Shown: positions 48,888 to 57,826, counted from the stretch's first letter. The stretch: DNA of 57,826 nt from Flemingiibacterium sp045579105 (GCA_045579105.1 JAZNLM010000046.1:1-57826); one strand, 5' to 3'. Notes: generated by a model from the letters alone, not told the origin. Translations and numbers: made by a program.

Positions 48888-50384
48888 TTAGCCGGGAATA
48901 GAATCAAGTACATTATTGTCAAACTCAACAGTGTACTGCTTTGTCCACTCGGTATCTAACTTTTCAAGTCCTTCGTTTATGATATTGTTGCTTACGGTGG
49001 ACTGCCATACTTCGCCGCCTTCACCATCAAAATACATGATGTGAACGCCAAAATCGCTTTCAACAATGCCTGTGTCGCCAGTCTTTCTGCCGTCTTCGAA
49101 GCACCACTTGTCAAAGTTTTCTACCATAGCGCCTTCGGTTACGTTGAGGTAAATACCGCCGGTATAGCAGGAGCCGGGATCTTCAGAATACTGGAGTGCC
49201 ATAAGTGCGAATGAGTCGATGCTCATATCGCCTGCCTTGAACTCTGCAAGAAGCTCTTCAGCCTTCTTTAGAGCGCCCTCACGGTTCTTGTACGTATCAT
49301 CGTAGAGAAGTACGTGGCGAACATTTATCGTGCGATCCTCGTTGCGGTGAGCCTCTTCAGTGAGCATATATACAGTGTAGGTGCACTTTTCAGCATCAAC
49401 CGCAACGTATGTGTCGCCAAGCTTTGCATCAAATGCCCACTCGGATACCTTGTCGTCTTTGGTGTATGATGCCTCTGTGTTTGAGATAGAGGCAATTGCG
49501 TTTTCTATATCCTTTTCGGTGATATCAGCGTTTTCTGCCTTGAGTACTTCTGTTGCCGCTGCCTTGAACTCGTCAACAGTGTTTGCCGCCTTGAGCTGCT
49601 CTGCAAAGCCTTTAACGTCTTCTTCGGTAATGATTACCTTCTGGTCACGCATTGGCTTTACATCCTTTTCACTGTCAACAAAGTAGAGCGGGAAGGAAAC
49701 GTAATTAACGAACTGATAGCTCTTGGGGCTATTCTCATAACGAGCAGCTATATCTGCATCGGTGGGAATAAGCTCGTTTTCCTTGATGAGTTGATACTTG
49801 TATGCGAGTGCTTCAAGAAGCTTTGCATTGAAAATGTCATTCTTATTCGTGCCGCGTCCGTAAAGCTTGGTATCGGCTCTGTCTGCACGAGCGCGTACTG
49901 CCGCAATCTCTGCATCGGTAAGCTCGACCCCGTCAGCCTTTGCGGCTTCACAAAGTTTCAAAGTGTTAGTTACGGTACCCTTTGCGCCAGACATAAGATA
50001 TGCGAACCAAGTTTCGGTTTCAGATGCCTGCTGAAGCTTGAGCGACATGGAAGGGTTGAGACCCAAATACGAAATGTAGCTTCCGTAGTAGGACAAGAAC
50101 GAATTATAGGTATCATTGAAGAAGTAATTCATCATAGCGCCGTCGACATCGATATTTTTGGACGATGCCGCGATTTCACGGCGTAGATATTCGCCGCGGT
50201 TGAGCTTGATGTTCTGTGCTGCACATCCACCGATGAGAGCTGCGAAAAGTGCTACGAGCAAAGCAATTGTTACAATAGTTGTAATTTTACGAACACGACG
50301 TTTCTTTGCTTCAAATTTTTCTAGCTCGAGACGCTTTATCTGCTTTGCAGCCTGTGCCTCGCGCTTACGATTGCCCTTTGACAT
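48888..50384 (-). CDS. Membrane-anchored PpiC/parvulin-type peptidyl-prolyl isomerase (foldase)
   Basis: The 498-residue protein has a very basic N-terminus with a coiled segment ('REAQAAKQIKRLELEKFEAK'), one membrane segment ('ITTIVTIALLVALFAALIGG'), a long helical SurA/PrsA-like region, and a parvulin domain near the end. That domain contains 'INVRHVLLYDD' and 'ALQYSEDPGSCYTGGIYLNV', then 'FGVHIMYFDGEGG'. It probably helps secreted proteins fold outside the membrane. The 'GGCAAQ' after the helix resembles a lipobox, but it lies too far from the N-terminus for a classical lipoprotein signal; either anchoring is possible. I use the ATG at 50384 with GGAGG 5 bases upstream. Divergent from ytvI. 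Confidence 0.87.
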   Translation of the reverse strand: MSKGNRKREAQAAKQIKRLELEKFEAKKRRVRKITTIVTIALLVALFAALIGGCAAQNIKLNRGEYLRREIAASSKNIDVDGAMMNYFFNDTYNSFLSYYGSYISYLGLNPSMSLKLQQASETETWFAYLMSGAKGTVTNTLKLCEAAKADGVELTDAEIAAVRARADRADTKLYGRGTNKNDIFNAKLLEALAYKYQLIKENELIPTDADIAARYENSPKSYQFVNYVSFPLYFVDSEKDVKPMRDQKVIITEEDVKGFAEQLKAANTVDEFKAAATEVLKAENADITEKDIENAIASISNTEASYTKDDKVSEWAFDAKLGDTYVAVDAEKCTYTVYMLTEEAHRNEDRTINVRHVLLYDDTYKNREGALKKAEELLAEFKAGDMSIDSFALMALQYSEDPGSCYTGGIYLNVTEGAMVENFDKWCFEDGRKTGDTGIVESDFGVHIMYFDGEGGEVWQSTVSNNIINEGLEKLDTEWTKQYTVEFDNNVLDSIPG

Positions 50385-50545
50385 AATAACCTCCAAAAAA
50401 GCATATAATAATATTTACAATAACTATTTTAGCACAGTTTTACCCCATTATGTTGAACGAATTGTGAAGATTGTTCATATTTTGAACTTTTTTAAAATAT
50501 AACTTCGCATAGTGCGTAAAATATACAAAATCGGAAGGAACCGTT

Positions 50546-51622
50546 ATGGAAAAGAAAAAGCAGTTTCTGGTGTCGGCCGCATATTACACGAGTATTGCGG
50601 CGATAGTATTTTTTGCGCTCAAATACGCACTTGGAATTATAGCGCCGTTTGCTGTAGGCTTTGCAATTGCCGCAATTTTAAGTCCTCTCGTGCGTTTTCT
50701 GTCATGCAAATATAAAATGCGTCGCCGCCCAGCGGCTGTTTTTCTGCTGCTTTGCGTATATGCCACTCTCGGGACACTTATAAGCATAGGCGTTTTGCGC
50801 CTTATTCTATGGCTTGGTAACTTTTTTGAGGATTTACCTGAGCTCTACAGAATGAGCGTTGAGCCTGCCATTGGGCGCGCATATGAATGGGTAAGTGCCA
50901 TTGCTTCACGTTTCTACCCGTCGTCGGGAGAGGTTGTGGGCGATATCGGCGGTTTGTTTGAGGCGGTCAGCACGTCTCTTGCCGGTGCTGTGTCCGACAT
51001 GTCTGTGCGCGTACTATCCTCGGTTTCTGCTGTCGCGACAGCGATACCAGGATTTATCATATCTCTTGGATTTACCGTTATATCAAGCTTTTTCTTCATA
51101 CTTGACTTTGAGAAGGTGCTGACGTTTTTAAAAAACCGACTGCCACAAAGGGCAGTCGGTTTTATGAGCGAGCTTCGCGGAAAATTTTTTGCCACGGCGC
51201 TTAAATATCTTCGCTCTTATGCGATCATTATGCTTATAACCTTCGCGATGCTTTTTCTTGGACTTACCGTCATCGGCACCCAAAATGCAGCTGCCGCGGC
51301 GCTTGTCATCGCACTTCTTGACATTTTACCCGTTATCGGAACAGGGCTTGTTATTTTGCCTTGGGCTACCGTGTCGATGCTCGGCGGACGTGTGGGGTAC
51401 GGTGTCGGACTTATCGCTGTGTGGGCGGTAATAACCGTTACGAGAAACGTAATTGAGCCGAAGATAGTCGGAAAACAGGTTGGGCTTCATCCGTTGGTCA
51501 CACTTATAGCGATGTTCGTAGGCACGAAGCTGTTTGGCTTTATTGGACTCTTCGTTTTGCCACTCGGACTTTCGGTTGCCATGTCCGTGTTGCGCGAGAG
51601 AAATCAGCCTTCGCAGGAGTAG
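50546..51622 (+). CDS. ytvI: YtvI-type sporulation membrane protein (AI-2E transporter family)
   Basis: The 358-residue protein is a multi-span membrane protein of the AI-2E/PerM superfamily. Many hydrophobic segments and the conserved 'AALVIALLDILPVIGTGLVI' followed by 'NVIEPKIVGKQVGLHPLVTL' place it there. Features such as 'IAPFAVGFAIAAILSPLVRF' and the length fit the sporulation integral membrane protein YtvI subgroup of spore formers. Transport substrate is unknown. AAGGAA precedes the ATG. Its 3' end overlaps the converging pseudoprotease gene by 19 bases, so both cannot be fully transcribed without antisense contact. Confidence 0.85.
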   Translation: MEKKKQFLVSAAYYTSIAAIVFFALKYALGIIAPFAVGFAIAAILSPLVRFLSCKYKMRRRPAAVFLLLCVYATLGTLISIGVLRLILWLGNFFEDLPELYRMSVEPAIGRAYEWVSAIASRFYPSSGEVVGDIGGLFEAVSTSLAGAVSDMSVRVLSSVSAVATAIPGFIISLGFTVISSFFFILDFEKVLTFLKNRLPQRAVGFMSELRGKFFATALKYLRSYAIIMLITFAMLFLGLTVIGTQNAAAAALVIALLDILPVIGTGLVILPWATVSMLGGRVGYGVGLIAVWAVITVTRNVIEPKIVGKQVGLHPLVTLIAMFVGTKLFGFIGLFVLPLGLSVAMSVLRERNQPSQE

Positions 51623-54456
51623 TTTGGGTTTGCTATGCGCTCTACGGTAACGTTTGAGGCAAGGTCGTAAACTTCAACGTAAATATACTTGCCCGTCAGC
51701 TTGGTTGTGTCGAAATAGCCGTCCGCTATTGCAGGCGCGCTTACTCCGTTGTTGTCAATTACGGTTATACGTTCGATGCCTAAATTGTCAGATGCCGAAA
51801 TGGTAAGCGCGGTGTAATCCGAAACGGAAGAAAAAGCGCACGAGCTAATCGTTGGTGCGGTTGCATCAAGCTTCAGCGTGTACGAAAATTCATGTACGGG
51901 ACTTGCGTCATCAGCGCGGTAAGATATGATTACCGTATATTCGCCGTCGGGATAGATGTAAGCAAAATTGTCATCGGCTCTGCCGTTCCAGAGGTATATT
52001 TGCGGCGAGGTAATATTACCCGTCGATGCGCTAACGTAGGTGCGTGTAAGGTCGCCGAGCGCTTCTTCACGGATAAGACTGCCGTCGGCACTTCGTATGG
52101 TTACGTGTGCGTCCTTCACGCTTCTAAGAAGTCCAAAGTTAAGGTATACGTTTGCGTTCTTGCGGTCGTATACGGGAGAGAAGATAAGCTCGTTTTTGTT
52201 GTATGTTACCGTATCCTCGCATTCACGTGCACCTAGTATCTTTTCGGCCAGCTCGCCGCCTTTTGCGGAAACATTGCGGTAAAGATAGGTGGCATCGTAA
52301 ATATACTGCTTGCCGCTGTAAACGTCCGCATCTGCGTGAGGCGCATTGGAGTAATCGCCGACAAAGCCGAGATAGGGAATAGTCGCCATTTCTTCCTCGG
52401 CTAACAAGCGTACGTAACCTTCGACGAAAAAGCCGTTTTTGAAAATCTCTTTATAGGTTTTATACGTAGCCTCGTCGAGATACACGGTTATGCTGAACGT
52501 GTCGCTGGAATGCGGCGCGAGAGTGAATGTATACGGCTCGTAATCTTCGGCAGAGCTGTTAAGCTGATAAAGTCCGTCGGCTAGCGTTATATTGGTATTT
52601 TTTAATTCGGTGAACTTTTCGGTGAAATATTTCACGGTGTCCTTTTCATAGCCAAGGCGTTCGTATAAAGGCGTTATATTCTCTGATTCTCCGCCAAGCT
52701 CCTCAAAGGTCATTTTACTGTAACTGTCAGAGCCCACGATAGCATCAAGAGTGCATATCTTCGGGGTGTCCGAAAGATTATGAGCCGTAACTCGCAGTGT
52801 CATAATGGGCGAGTTTACTTCGCCAATCTCTATTTTATGTGAGCCGTTTGAGGTAAGTATAACCGAGGCGTTAAGAGCCGCTTCGAGGGTTGCCACTCCG
52901 CCGCCTTGAATGCGCGGAGAATAGAGCGATCCTGTCGGATAGAGCATCTGTTTTGAAGAGCTTATAAGTACTGCGCGCGTAAGCTTCAAAAGCTCGTTTG
53001 CCGTGATTTCGGGCATTTTTTCTTTAAAATGTGCTTTTATAACGGCGCATATTCCCGCAACCTTTGCCGCCGCTGCACGTGGTGAGCTTATACGCGTGTA
53101 TCCGTTATTGGAAGTTGCACATTCAACGTTCGTTCCTATTGCCGCGATGTCGGGTTTCAAGAAAAGCTCGGGAGTTGAGCCATACGGCATATTTTCTGAA
53201 ACTGTAGGCGTTTTGCGGGTAGTTGTTGTGTATACTTCACCGGAGTTTATAATGATGCGCTTGACTGCTTCTTCTTTGAGAATGCTGCCGTCACGGTCTG
53301 AGATAATCACTGCAGGGATAGGCGAATCTGTAAGGTCCATAAGTACAGACAGAGTGGAGACGGCGTTTGATTGATTATCGTATACGATAAGTCCTATAGC
53401 GCCTGCCGCCGCCGCATTTTTGGCTTTTTCGGCAAAGGTAATCTCACCCCGCTCAACAAGGGCGAGTTTACCTATAATATCACCTGCGCCGGCGAAATCT
53501 TCAGGGGTGCCTAAACCTTTTACAGCTACGTATTCAAGCGTTTTGCCGTCAAAGAATTTATTGAAGGCAAGACCGCCGGTAGCAGTGGAGAATCTCTGGT
53601 TTGAATCGCCGTACGGGATTACCGTACCGTCGGTGAGGGTGAAGCAATCTGCCGTTAATACGTTGCTGTCGGCGCTTGTTACGGCGAGTGTTGCTTTGAG
53701 GCAGCCGGGCCAAGAGATAGTACCAACATCTGGCGTTTCGGCATCAATGAGGTTCATCTCATATTCTTTTTCCAGGACGCTTTCGGTGCCGTACGGCATA
53801 ACGCTTCCTGCCGCGCAGACGACGATTACACCTTGCTTTTCAGCGTTTTCGATAGCGAGATTTACTCTCTCTGTTGCCTCTATTGTATCAAAGCCTTCCA
53901 TTGAAGTTACGCCGATAAGAATAACGTCCGCACCGAGCAGAACGGCATCGTTTATCGCCGCTTCCATAGCTTTTGAAGTCACGTTTCCGATTTCATCGGA
54001 GTGGATTTTCATAGCAAGGACCTGTGCTTCGGGAGCAATACCGATAGCGTTTGTAGTGCCTTCAGTGGTGATAGTTACACCGCCCGCCGCGATGGAGAGC
54101 AGATTTGTGCCGCTCATAGAGAGTGTCTTATGTGATACGTCAGTGTCAAGGTCGCCGTAATCATATGCGAATGGGATTTTTGCGCTTACATAGAGCGTTT
54201 CGGGCGTATTTTCGGCACTCCCTGCGAAAGTGTCGGATAAAAGCGTGTCCGACTTTTCTTTTGTAATATTTACGTTAGTGGTTGTTAAAGCAAAGCTTTC
54301 GTGCGAGAGGTCAAATGCGCGGTCGAGTATGGCGATTGTCATACCTGTGCCCTCATTTGTAATTTCGGTTCCTACTGTATTCTGCGCGTGAACGGGAAAA
54401 ATTGAAGAAAGGATGATTATTGCCGTAATAAGGCATAAAGCTTTTTTCATTTTCAT
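51604..54456 (-). CDS. Secreted subtilisin-family (S8) pseudoprotease, catalytically degenerate paralogue
   Basis: The 950-residue protein has a signal peptide ('ALCLITAIIILSSIFPVHAQ'), lacks a propeptide, and then follows the same layout as the neighbouring protease: S8 domain, inserted PA domain ('GKLALVERGEITFAEKAKNA') and C-terminal beta domains. Aligned with the neighbour, only the catalytic Asp survives (Asp45 in 'TIAILDRAFD'). The His position is Asn118 ('SGTNLLSIAAG' against 'HGTHVAGIIG'). The oxyanion Asn is Ser218 ('CAAGSVM'). The Ser block is 'ISSPRAAAAKVAG' against 'SGTSMASPQFAG', with no Ser at the active position. The frame is intact over 2.85 kb and the start overlaps the active gene by 4 bases (ATGA). 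It is a maintained pseudoenzyme, not decay; partner or substrate-binding roles are inferred. Confidence 0.85.
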   Translation of the reverse strand: MKMKKALCLITAIIILSSIFPVHAQNTVGTEITNEGTGMTIAILDRAFDLSHESFALTTTNVNITKEKSDTLLSDTFAGSAENTPETLYVSAKIPFAYDYGDLDTDVSHKTLSMSGTNLLSIAAGGVTITTEGTTNAIGIAPEAQVLAMKIHSDEIGNVTSKAMEAAINDAVLLGADVILIGVTSMEGFDTIEATERVNLAIENAEKQGVIVVCAAGSVMPYGTESVLEKEYEMNLIDAETPDVGTISWPGCLKATLAVTSADSNVLTADCFTLTDGTVIPYGDSNQRFSTATGGLAFNKFFDGKTLEYVAVKGLGTPEDFAGAGDIIGKLALVERGEITFAEKAKNAAAAGAIGLIVYDNQSNAVSTLSVLMDLTDSPIPAVIISDRDGSILKEEAVKRIIINSGEVYTTTTRKTPTVSENMPYGSTPELFLKPDIAAIGTNVECATSNNGYTRISSPRAAAAKVAGICAVIKAHFKEKMPEITANELLKLTRAVLISSSKQMLYPTGSLYSPRIQGGGVATLEAALNASVILTSNGSHKIEIGEVNSPIMTLRVTAHNLSDTPKICTLDAIVGSDSYSKMTFEELGGESENITPLYERLGYEKDTVKYFTEKFTELKNTNITLADGLYQLNSSAEDYEPYTFTLAPHSSDTFSITVYLDEATYKTYKEIFKNGFFVEGYVRLLAEEEMATIPYLGFVGDYSNAPHADADVYSGKQYIYDATYLYRNVSAKGGELAEKILGARECEDTVTYNKNELIFSPVYDRKNANVYLNFGLLRSVKDAHVTIRSADGSLIREEALGDLTRTYVSASTGNITSPQIYLWNGRADDNFAYIYPDGEYTVIISYRADDASPVHEFSYTLKLDATAPTISSCAFSSVSDYTALTISASDNLGIERITVIDNNGVSAPAIADGYFDTTKLTGKYIYVEVYDLASNVTVERIANPNYSCEG

Positions 54457-57437
54457 TTGCCGCTCCCTTCGCGAAGTTCTGATAGTGATACACGTCCGAC
54501 AAGAATATTGTATGCTTTGTCAATTATTTCATAGTAGATTGTGTCACCTTCAATACCTGAAATGTCAAACACAGCATCTCCGTGGGATTCCATGAGCTTC
54601 GTCTTGTCGGTGGTGTTGCCCTCATACAGACAGATGCCGTTGATTCCCAAGTTGTCCTCTGCCTTTAAGATGAGCTTGTTGCCTGAAAGCGAGAGCTCAG
54701 TAACAGTCGGTATTACGGTGTCGATTTTGACATTGTAGGTGTACTTCTGCGTGTTATTTTCGCCGTAATCCAGTGTATATATAACCTCGAAAATATAGTC
54801 ACCGTCTGGCATTTTATATGGGGCGTACATTCCGTCGCCGCCGTCCCATGAGAAGTAGAATACTACGGGTTCATCCTTGCCTGCGGTCTTTGTTATACGC
54901 TTGACATCCGATGTGCGGATGACCTCTCCGTTTTTGTCGTAGATTGTAGCAGTTGCATTCCTTGCATTTCGTATGTGAGTTGCGGCAAAGTATATTTCAT
55001 CCGCAAAGCCGTCGCCGTTGGGGGAAAATGCTACTGTTCCGCCGTCGTACATATTGCCGCCTGCAAATATATTTGCGCCGGTGGGGGCGAAACTGTCGTC
55101 GATTTCTACCATGAATTTAGTTTGCGTGAACATCGCGGCTTCGTTTTTATAAGCGTCGCCGTCGGTTATTCCCGCTATTGAGAAGTCACCGATATATCCC
55201 ATATAGGGCAGGGAAACAGTGCTGTTTTCGCTCTCACAGTAAACAAAGCCTTCCGCAAAATAGCCATTGGTGAAGACTTTTTCGAGCCTTCCGTGAGTTG
55301 CTTTGTCAAGTATGAAGGTTAGTGCTACAGTTTTTTCTTCGCTCGGAGCGAGGGTTAATTTATATGGTACGTAGGTGTGTGAGTGGCGGTTTATGTTGCC
55401 GCCGTCGACGGTGATGAGTGATTTTCTATCCGCTTCTGCCGTGAGAGTGCTGTAATATACGCGTGTGTCGTTTACGGTTTCTCTTGTCCAGCCGTCACTT
55501 GTTAGAGTTGCTGTGAGTTTGGTATCAAGGGTGCGGTCGGTGAGATTCTTGAGCGTTAGCTCAAGCGTGAACGTATCGTTGAGTTTGTCGAAAAGTTCAG
55601 CCTTTGCCTTCCCGTTGGCGGCGTAGATTATTTCAATTTCGTTTGTGAGTGCTCTTGGAATATTTACAAGACCGGCACCCTGTGCGCGCGGCGAAAACTC
55701 CACGCCGTTATCCTGTATAACAGGTACTGCGCTGTTCATTATAGTCGTTACAATGTCAGTTTTAGTACCGTCTCGGTGTGTTTTTTCAATGAGTAAAGCG
55801 CACGTGCCGGCAAATTGCGGAGATGCCATTGACGTGCCGGAGTGAACGCCATAGTTGTCGTTCACGGTGCTGTAAACTTGACCGCCCACGGCGCATATAT
55901 CCGGCTTCAGCGTGAGCGCCGGAGTGGTTCCGCGCGAGGAAAAATATGAGACTTTCCACGCTGTATCAGTGTTATCAATGTACATATATTCGGTGCTGAA
56001 GGAAACTTCTTTTTTATTTTTTGAAAGCAACGCTGTACCTTCTTCAAGTGTTACCGAAATAGCCGGAATAGTTGCGCCGGTTAGATCCATTCTCGCGTAT
56101 TCGTTTTCGATGTTATTGTAGATTATCGCCCCGAGTGCACCGTGACTCGCGGCGATATTTACCTTCTCTGAAAAGGGTATTGTACCGCGCTGAACAAGTA
56201 CGAGTTTGCCATTAACATCAAGCCCCTCGTAGTCCGATTCTTCTCCAATGCCCGGCACTGTTACGTATTCGAGTGTTTTCTTGTTAAAATGATGCACGAA
56301 TGACGTATCTATAACTCCTGAATCTATATTCGTATCAACAAAATAGTACGGTGTGCCGTCTGCGCTTTTAAAATGATCGCCGAATATTACCGCGTTGTCA
56401 ACGCTTGCTACGGCAACTGTTTGGTCTGCCGATGCGGGGGCGCTTACGGTGCCGTAATCGGTGTATGACGCGAGAGGAAGCGCGGTATTCCCGCGGTCGG
56501 TGGTAACGCCGTGATTACCTACGGCGCACACTACGATACAGCCGGCATCACGCGCTTTTTCGATGACTCCGTCAAGTCCGATGACCGACATATCCGTTGA
56601 GGCCGCATAATGACCGATGCTTAAGTTTATCACGTCAGCACCGAGCTTTACTGCATCTTCCATAGCGGCGATAAGTGCACTGTCAGAAGCGGTTTTAGCT
56701 CCGTCTGAAAATATTTTCATAAGGAGCAGCTGACAGCCGGGCGCGATGCCTTGCATACTGTCTGTATCTGTCTTTGCCGCTCCGATTATACCGGCAACAT
56801 GCGTGCCGTGGTCTGCACTTTCGTCGAATACGTTGATATCGCGGTCCGCGTAGTCGAACGCATAAGGTATTTTTGCGTTACGGTAGAATTTCTGCACGTC
56901 GATGACGTAACGAAGCGAATTAAGACGGACGGGAATACCTACCTGCATAGCGTATTCGTCGAGATTGAGCGTTTCTGTCACAGATACGTCAAACGCCGGG
57001 TGTGTTACATCGAAACTGTTGTCGATAACTGCGACCTTTACACCGTCGCCCGTAAGGCCGGCTGTGAATTCTTCCTCAGCGCCAATGGCTTTTACAGAAA
57101 GAGTTTTGGCGTCTTCATAAGACAGGGCTTCATACTTGGCGACGTTAAATACATCCTCAACAAATCTGCAAGAGGACAGCGATGCCATCGCCGTTTCGGG
57201 TAACATAAGGCTAAAACCGCACAGCAGGGTGTCGTATATGTAACCGTACTCAGCGTTAGGCAGACGTTCTGTAAGCGTGTTTGCACATTGGAGCGCGTAG
57301 TCATACGCGCTTACATTATCGGGGACATTGAGTGTTACGATGACTTCTGTTTTTTCGATTTGCATAGGCACAGCAGAGCCGCCGAAACCGAGAAGCTGTG
57401 CCGCTATCAGGGCGGCAGATAAAAGAGTGTTTTTCAT
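54453..57437 (-). CDS. Secreted S8 subtilisin-family serine protease (C5a peptidase/lactocepin-like)
   Basis: The 994-residue protein has a signal peptide ('LLSAALIAAQLLGFGGSAVP'), an I9-like propeptide (about 30-105) and an S8 catalytic domain. The triad is complete: Asp139 in 'VAVIDNSFD', His213 in 'DHGTHVAGIIG' and Ser536 in 'HSGTSMASPQFAG', with oxyanion Asn308 in 'CAVGNHG'. A PA domain is inserted at about 385-480 ('GKLVLVQRGTIPFSEK'). Beyond about 600 come Fn3-like and other beta domains as in C5a peptidase and lactocepin. No LPxTG or obvious wall-binding repeat is seen at the end, so it is probably released or held by another means. It is the first gene of a coupled pair with the pseudoprotease. 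Confidence 0.92.
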   Translation of the reverse strand: MKNTLLSAALIAAQLLGFGGSAVPMQIEKTEVIVTLNVPDNVSAYDYALQCANTLTERLPNAEYGYIYDTLLCGFSLMLPETAMASLSSCRFVEDVFNVAKYEALSYEDAKTLSVKAIGAEEEFTAGLTGDGVKVAVIDNSFDVTHPAFDVSVTETLNLDEYAMQVGIPVRLNSLRYVIDVQKFYRNAKIPYAFDYADRDINVFDESADHGTHVAGIIGAAKTDTDSMQGIAPGCQLLLMKIFSDGAKTASDSALIAAMEDAVKLGADVINLSIGHYAASTDMSVIGLDGVIEKARDAGCIVVCAVGNHGVTTDRGNTALPLASYTDYGTVSAPASADQTVAVASVDNAVIFGDHFKSADGTPYYFVDTNIDSGVIDTSFVHHFNKKTLEYVTVPGIGEESDYEGLDVNGKLVLVQRGTIPFSEKVNIAASHGALGAIIYNNIENEYARMDLTGATIPAISVTLEEGTALLSKNKKEVSFSTEYMYIDNTDTAWKVSYFSSRGTTPALTLKPDICAVGGQVYSTVNDNYGVHSGTSMASPQFAGTCALLIEKTHRDGTKTDIVTTIMNSAVPVIQDNGVEFSPRAQGAGLVNIPRALTNEIEIIYAANGKAKAELFDKLNDTFTLELTLKNLTDRTLDTKLTATLTSDGWTRETVNDTRVYYSTLTAEADRKSLITVDGGNINRHSHTYVPYKLTLAPSEEKTVALTFILDKATHGRLEKVFTNGYFAEGFVYCESENSTVSLPYMGYIGDFSIAGITDGDAYKNEAAMFTQTKFMVEIDDSFAPTGANIFAGGNMYDGGTVAFSPNGDGFADEIYFAATHIRNARNATATIYDKNGEVIRTSDVKRITKTAGKDEPVVFYFSWDGGDGMYAPYKMPDGDYIFEVIYTLDYGENNTQKYTYNVKIDTVIPTVTELSLSGNKLILKAEDNLGINGICLYEGNTTDKTKLMESHGDAVFDISGIEGDTIYYEIIDKAYNILVGRVSLSELREGSGK

Positions 57438-57537
57438 ATATTTTCACCTTTCGGATACGGTTGTTACTTGTGTTCAATGTTACTATTATATCAGCAACAT
57501 GGGAGTAAATCAAGGGCTAAATTATAAACATTATGCG

Positions 57538-57568
57538 AAAAAGCCGACCTTGCTTCAGGTCGGCTTTT
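57538..57568 (-). terminator. Terminator of coaX with the stop codon inside the stem
   Basis: AAAAGCCGACCT (57539-57550) pairs with AGGTCGGCTTTT (57557-57568). On the minus strand the T-run follows. The coaX TGA (57555-57557) lies at the edge of the loop, so the last codons form the 5' arm of the hairpin. Confidence 0.85.
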
Positions 57569-57826
57569 GATTAGTTTTAGGATGTCTGAGGTTCTTTTTA
57601 TATATTTCTGCAAGACCGATTAGGAGAACGGAATCATCACGTATTAAATTTCGCTTACAGAGTGGGATTATTTGCTCTCCGTCATCACCGAAAGTGATAA
57701 TATTGGCGCTTTCTCCAAGCTCATTCTCAAGGTAATTAAGCATTCCGTTTACCATGGCGGCTCCACCAAAAATACATCCGCTTTGCATTCTCTCCATAGT
57801 GTTTGTCCCAATACATTTTTTTGGAG
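57555..57826 (-). CDS. coaX: Type III pantothenate kinase, C-terminal part (cut by window edge)
   Basis: This frame enters from the right edge and ends at 57555, giving about 90 C-terminal residues. 'CIGTNTMERMQSGCIFGGAA' followed by 'MVNGMLNYLENELG' matches the end of CoaX, where 'IGxNTxESMQSG' is a family signature. The tail 'LLIGLAEIYKKN' is also typical. CoaX phosphorylates pantothenate in the first step of coenzyme A synthesis. The usual 'TGG' after the last strand reads FGDD here, a small deviation. It is upstream of the protease pair in the same direction but separated from it by a terminator. Confidence 0.85.
   Translation of the reverse strand, partial: PKKCIGTNTMERMQSGCIFGGAAMVNGMLNYLENELGESANIITFGDDGEQIIPLCKRNLIRDDSVLLIGLAEIYKKNLRHPKTNQKPT

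Noticed and set aside
53420..54160. 246-codon plus-strand frame inside the pseudoprotease gene
   Set aside because: Ser/Ala/Pro-rich shadow of a long coding region on the other strand with an intact signal peptide.

Overview
The window looks like chromosome from an anaerobic, endospore-forming member of the Clostridia (Bacillota). Three lines of evidence support this. Sporulation genes are present (spoIVA, spoIVB, ytvI, a SpoVB-like flippase and two Spo0A C-terminal-domain proteins). The metabolism is strictly anaerobic in type (Rnf complex, class III ribonucleotide reductase NrdD/NrdG, iron-sulfur serine dehydratase). The promoters (TTGACA-17-TATAAT) and AGGAGG ribosome binding sites are typical of Gram-positive bacteria. 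An uncultured gut Oscillospirales-like organism is a reasonable guess, but the sequence does not prove it. There is no phage, insertion sequence, CRISPR array or rRNA; this is core chromosome with a few decayed patches.

Layout. 1-3 kb: gdhA (cut by the window edge), a gene-free stretch with a candidate structured RNA, and a SpoVB-like flippase. 3-9 kb: pfkA, an acyl-ACP thioesterase/uridine-kinase-like pair, fba, then an unusual gene that fuses a DNA-binding HTH domain to L-serine dehydratase, followed by gene debris. 9-19.5 kb: spoIVB diverges from a long co-directional run (phosphodiester glycosidase, tadA, an archaeal-type phosphomutase that may be a homoserine kinase, lepB, rbgA, rnhB, yraN, M19 dipeptidase, thrC, metallophosphoesterase). 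19.6-23 kb: tig-clpP-clpX. 23-29 kb: EF-G-like factor, YhcC-type radical SAM protein, tRNA-Gly with a decayed tRNA 3' end beside it, spoIVA, and two tandem receiver-less Spo0A-like proteins. 29-35 kb: cysK, a cation/proton antiporter, an LTA-synthase-like sulfatase, RluA-type pseudouridine synthase and an Sfp-type transferase. 35-40 kb: a complete-looking rnfCDEAB operon with no rnfG. 40-44 kb: nrdD-nrdG under a promoter carrying two NrdR boxes, then dapL. 44-57.8 kb: remnant of a TIM-barrel paralogue next to an intact copy, a divergent M23 peptidase, a PpiC-type foldase, ytvI, a translationally coupled pair of secreted subtilisin-family proteins, and the 3' end of coaX.

How it fits together. 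pfkA, fba and gdhA serve central metabolism. Rnf couples ferredoxin:NAD+ oxidoreduction to an ion gradient, and the antiporter may exchange ions across the same membrane. thrC with the phosphomutase-like protein may complete threonine synthesis, and dapL feeds lysine and peptidoglycan. tig/clpP/clpX, lepB, the foldase and the proteases handle protein quality inside and outside the membrane.

Most notable observations: an active protease coupled to a homologue that has lost its catalytic His and Ser; the HTH-serine dehydratase fusion with palindromes upstream; two stand-alone Spo0A effector domains; an Rnf operon without RnfG; and well-formed NrdR boxes at nrdD.
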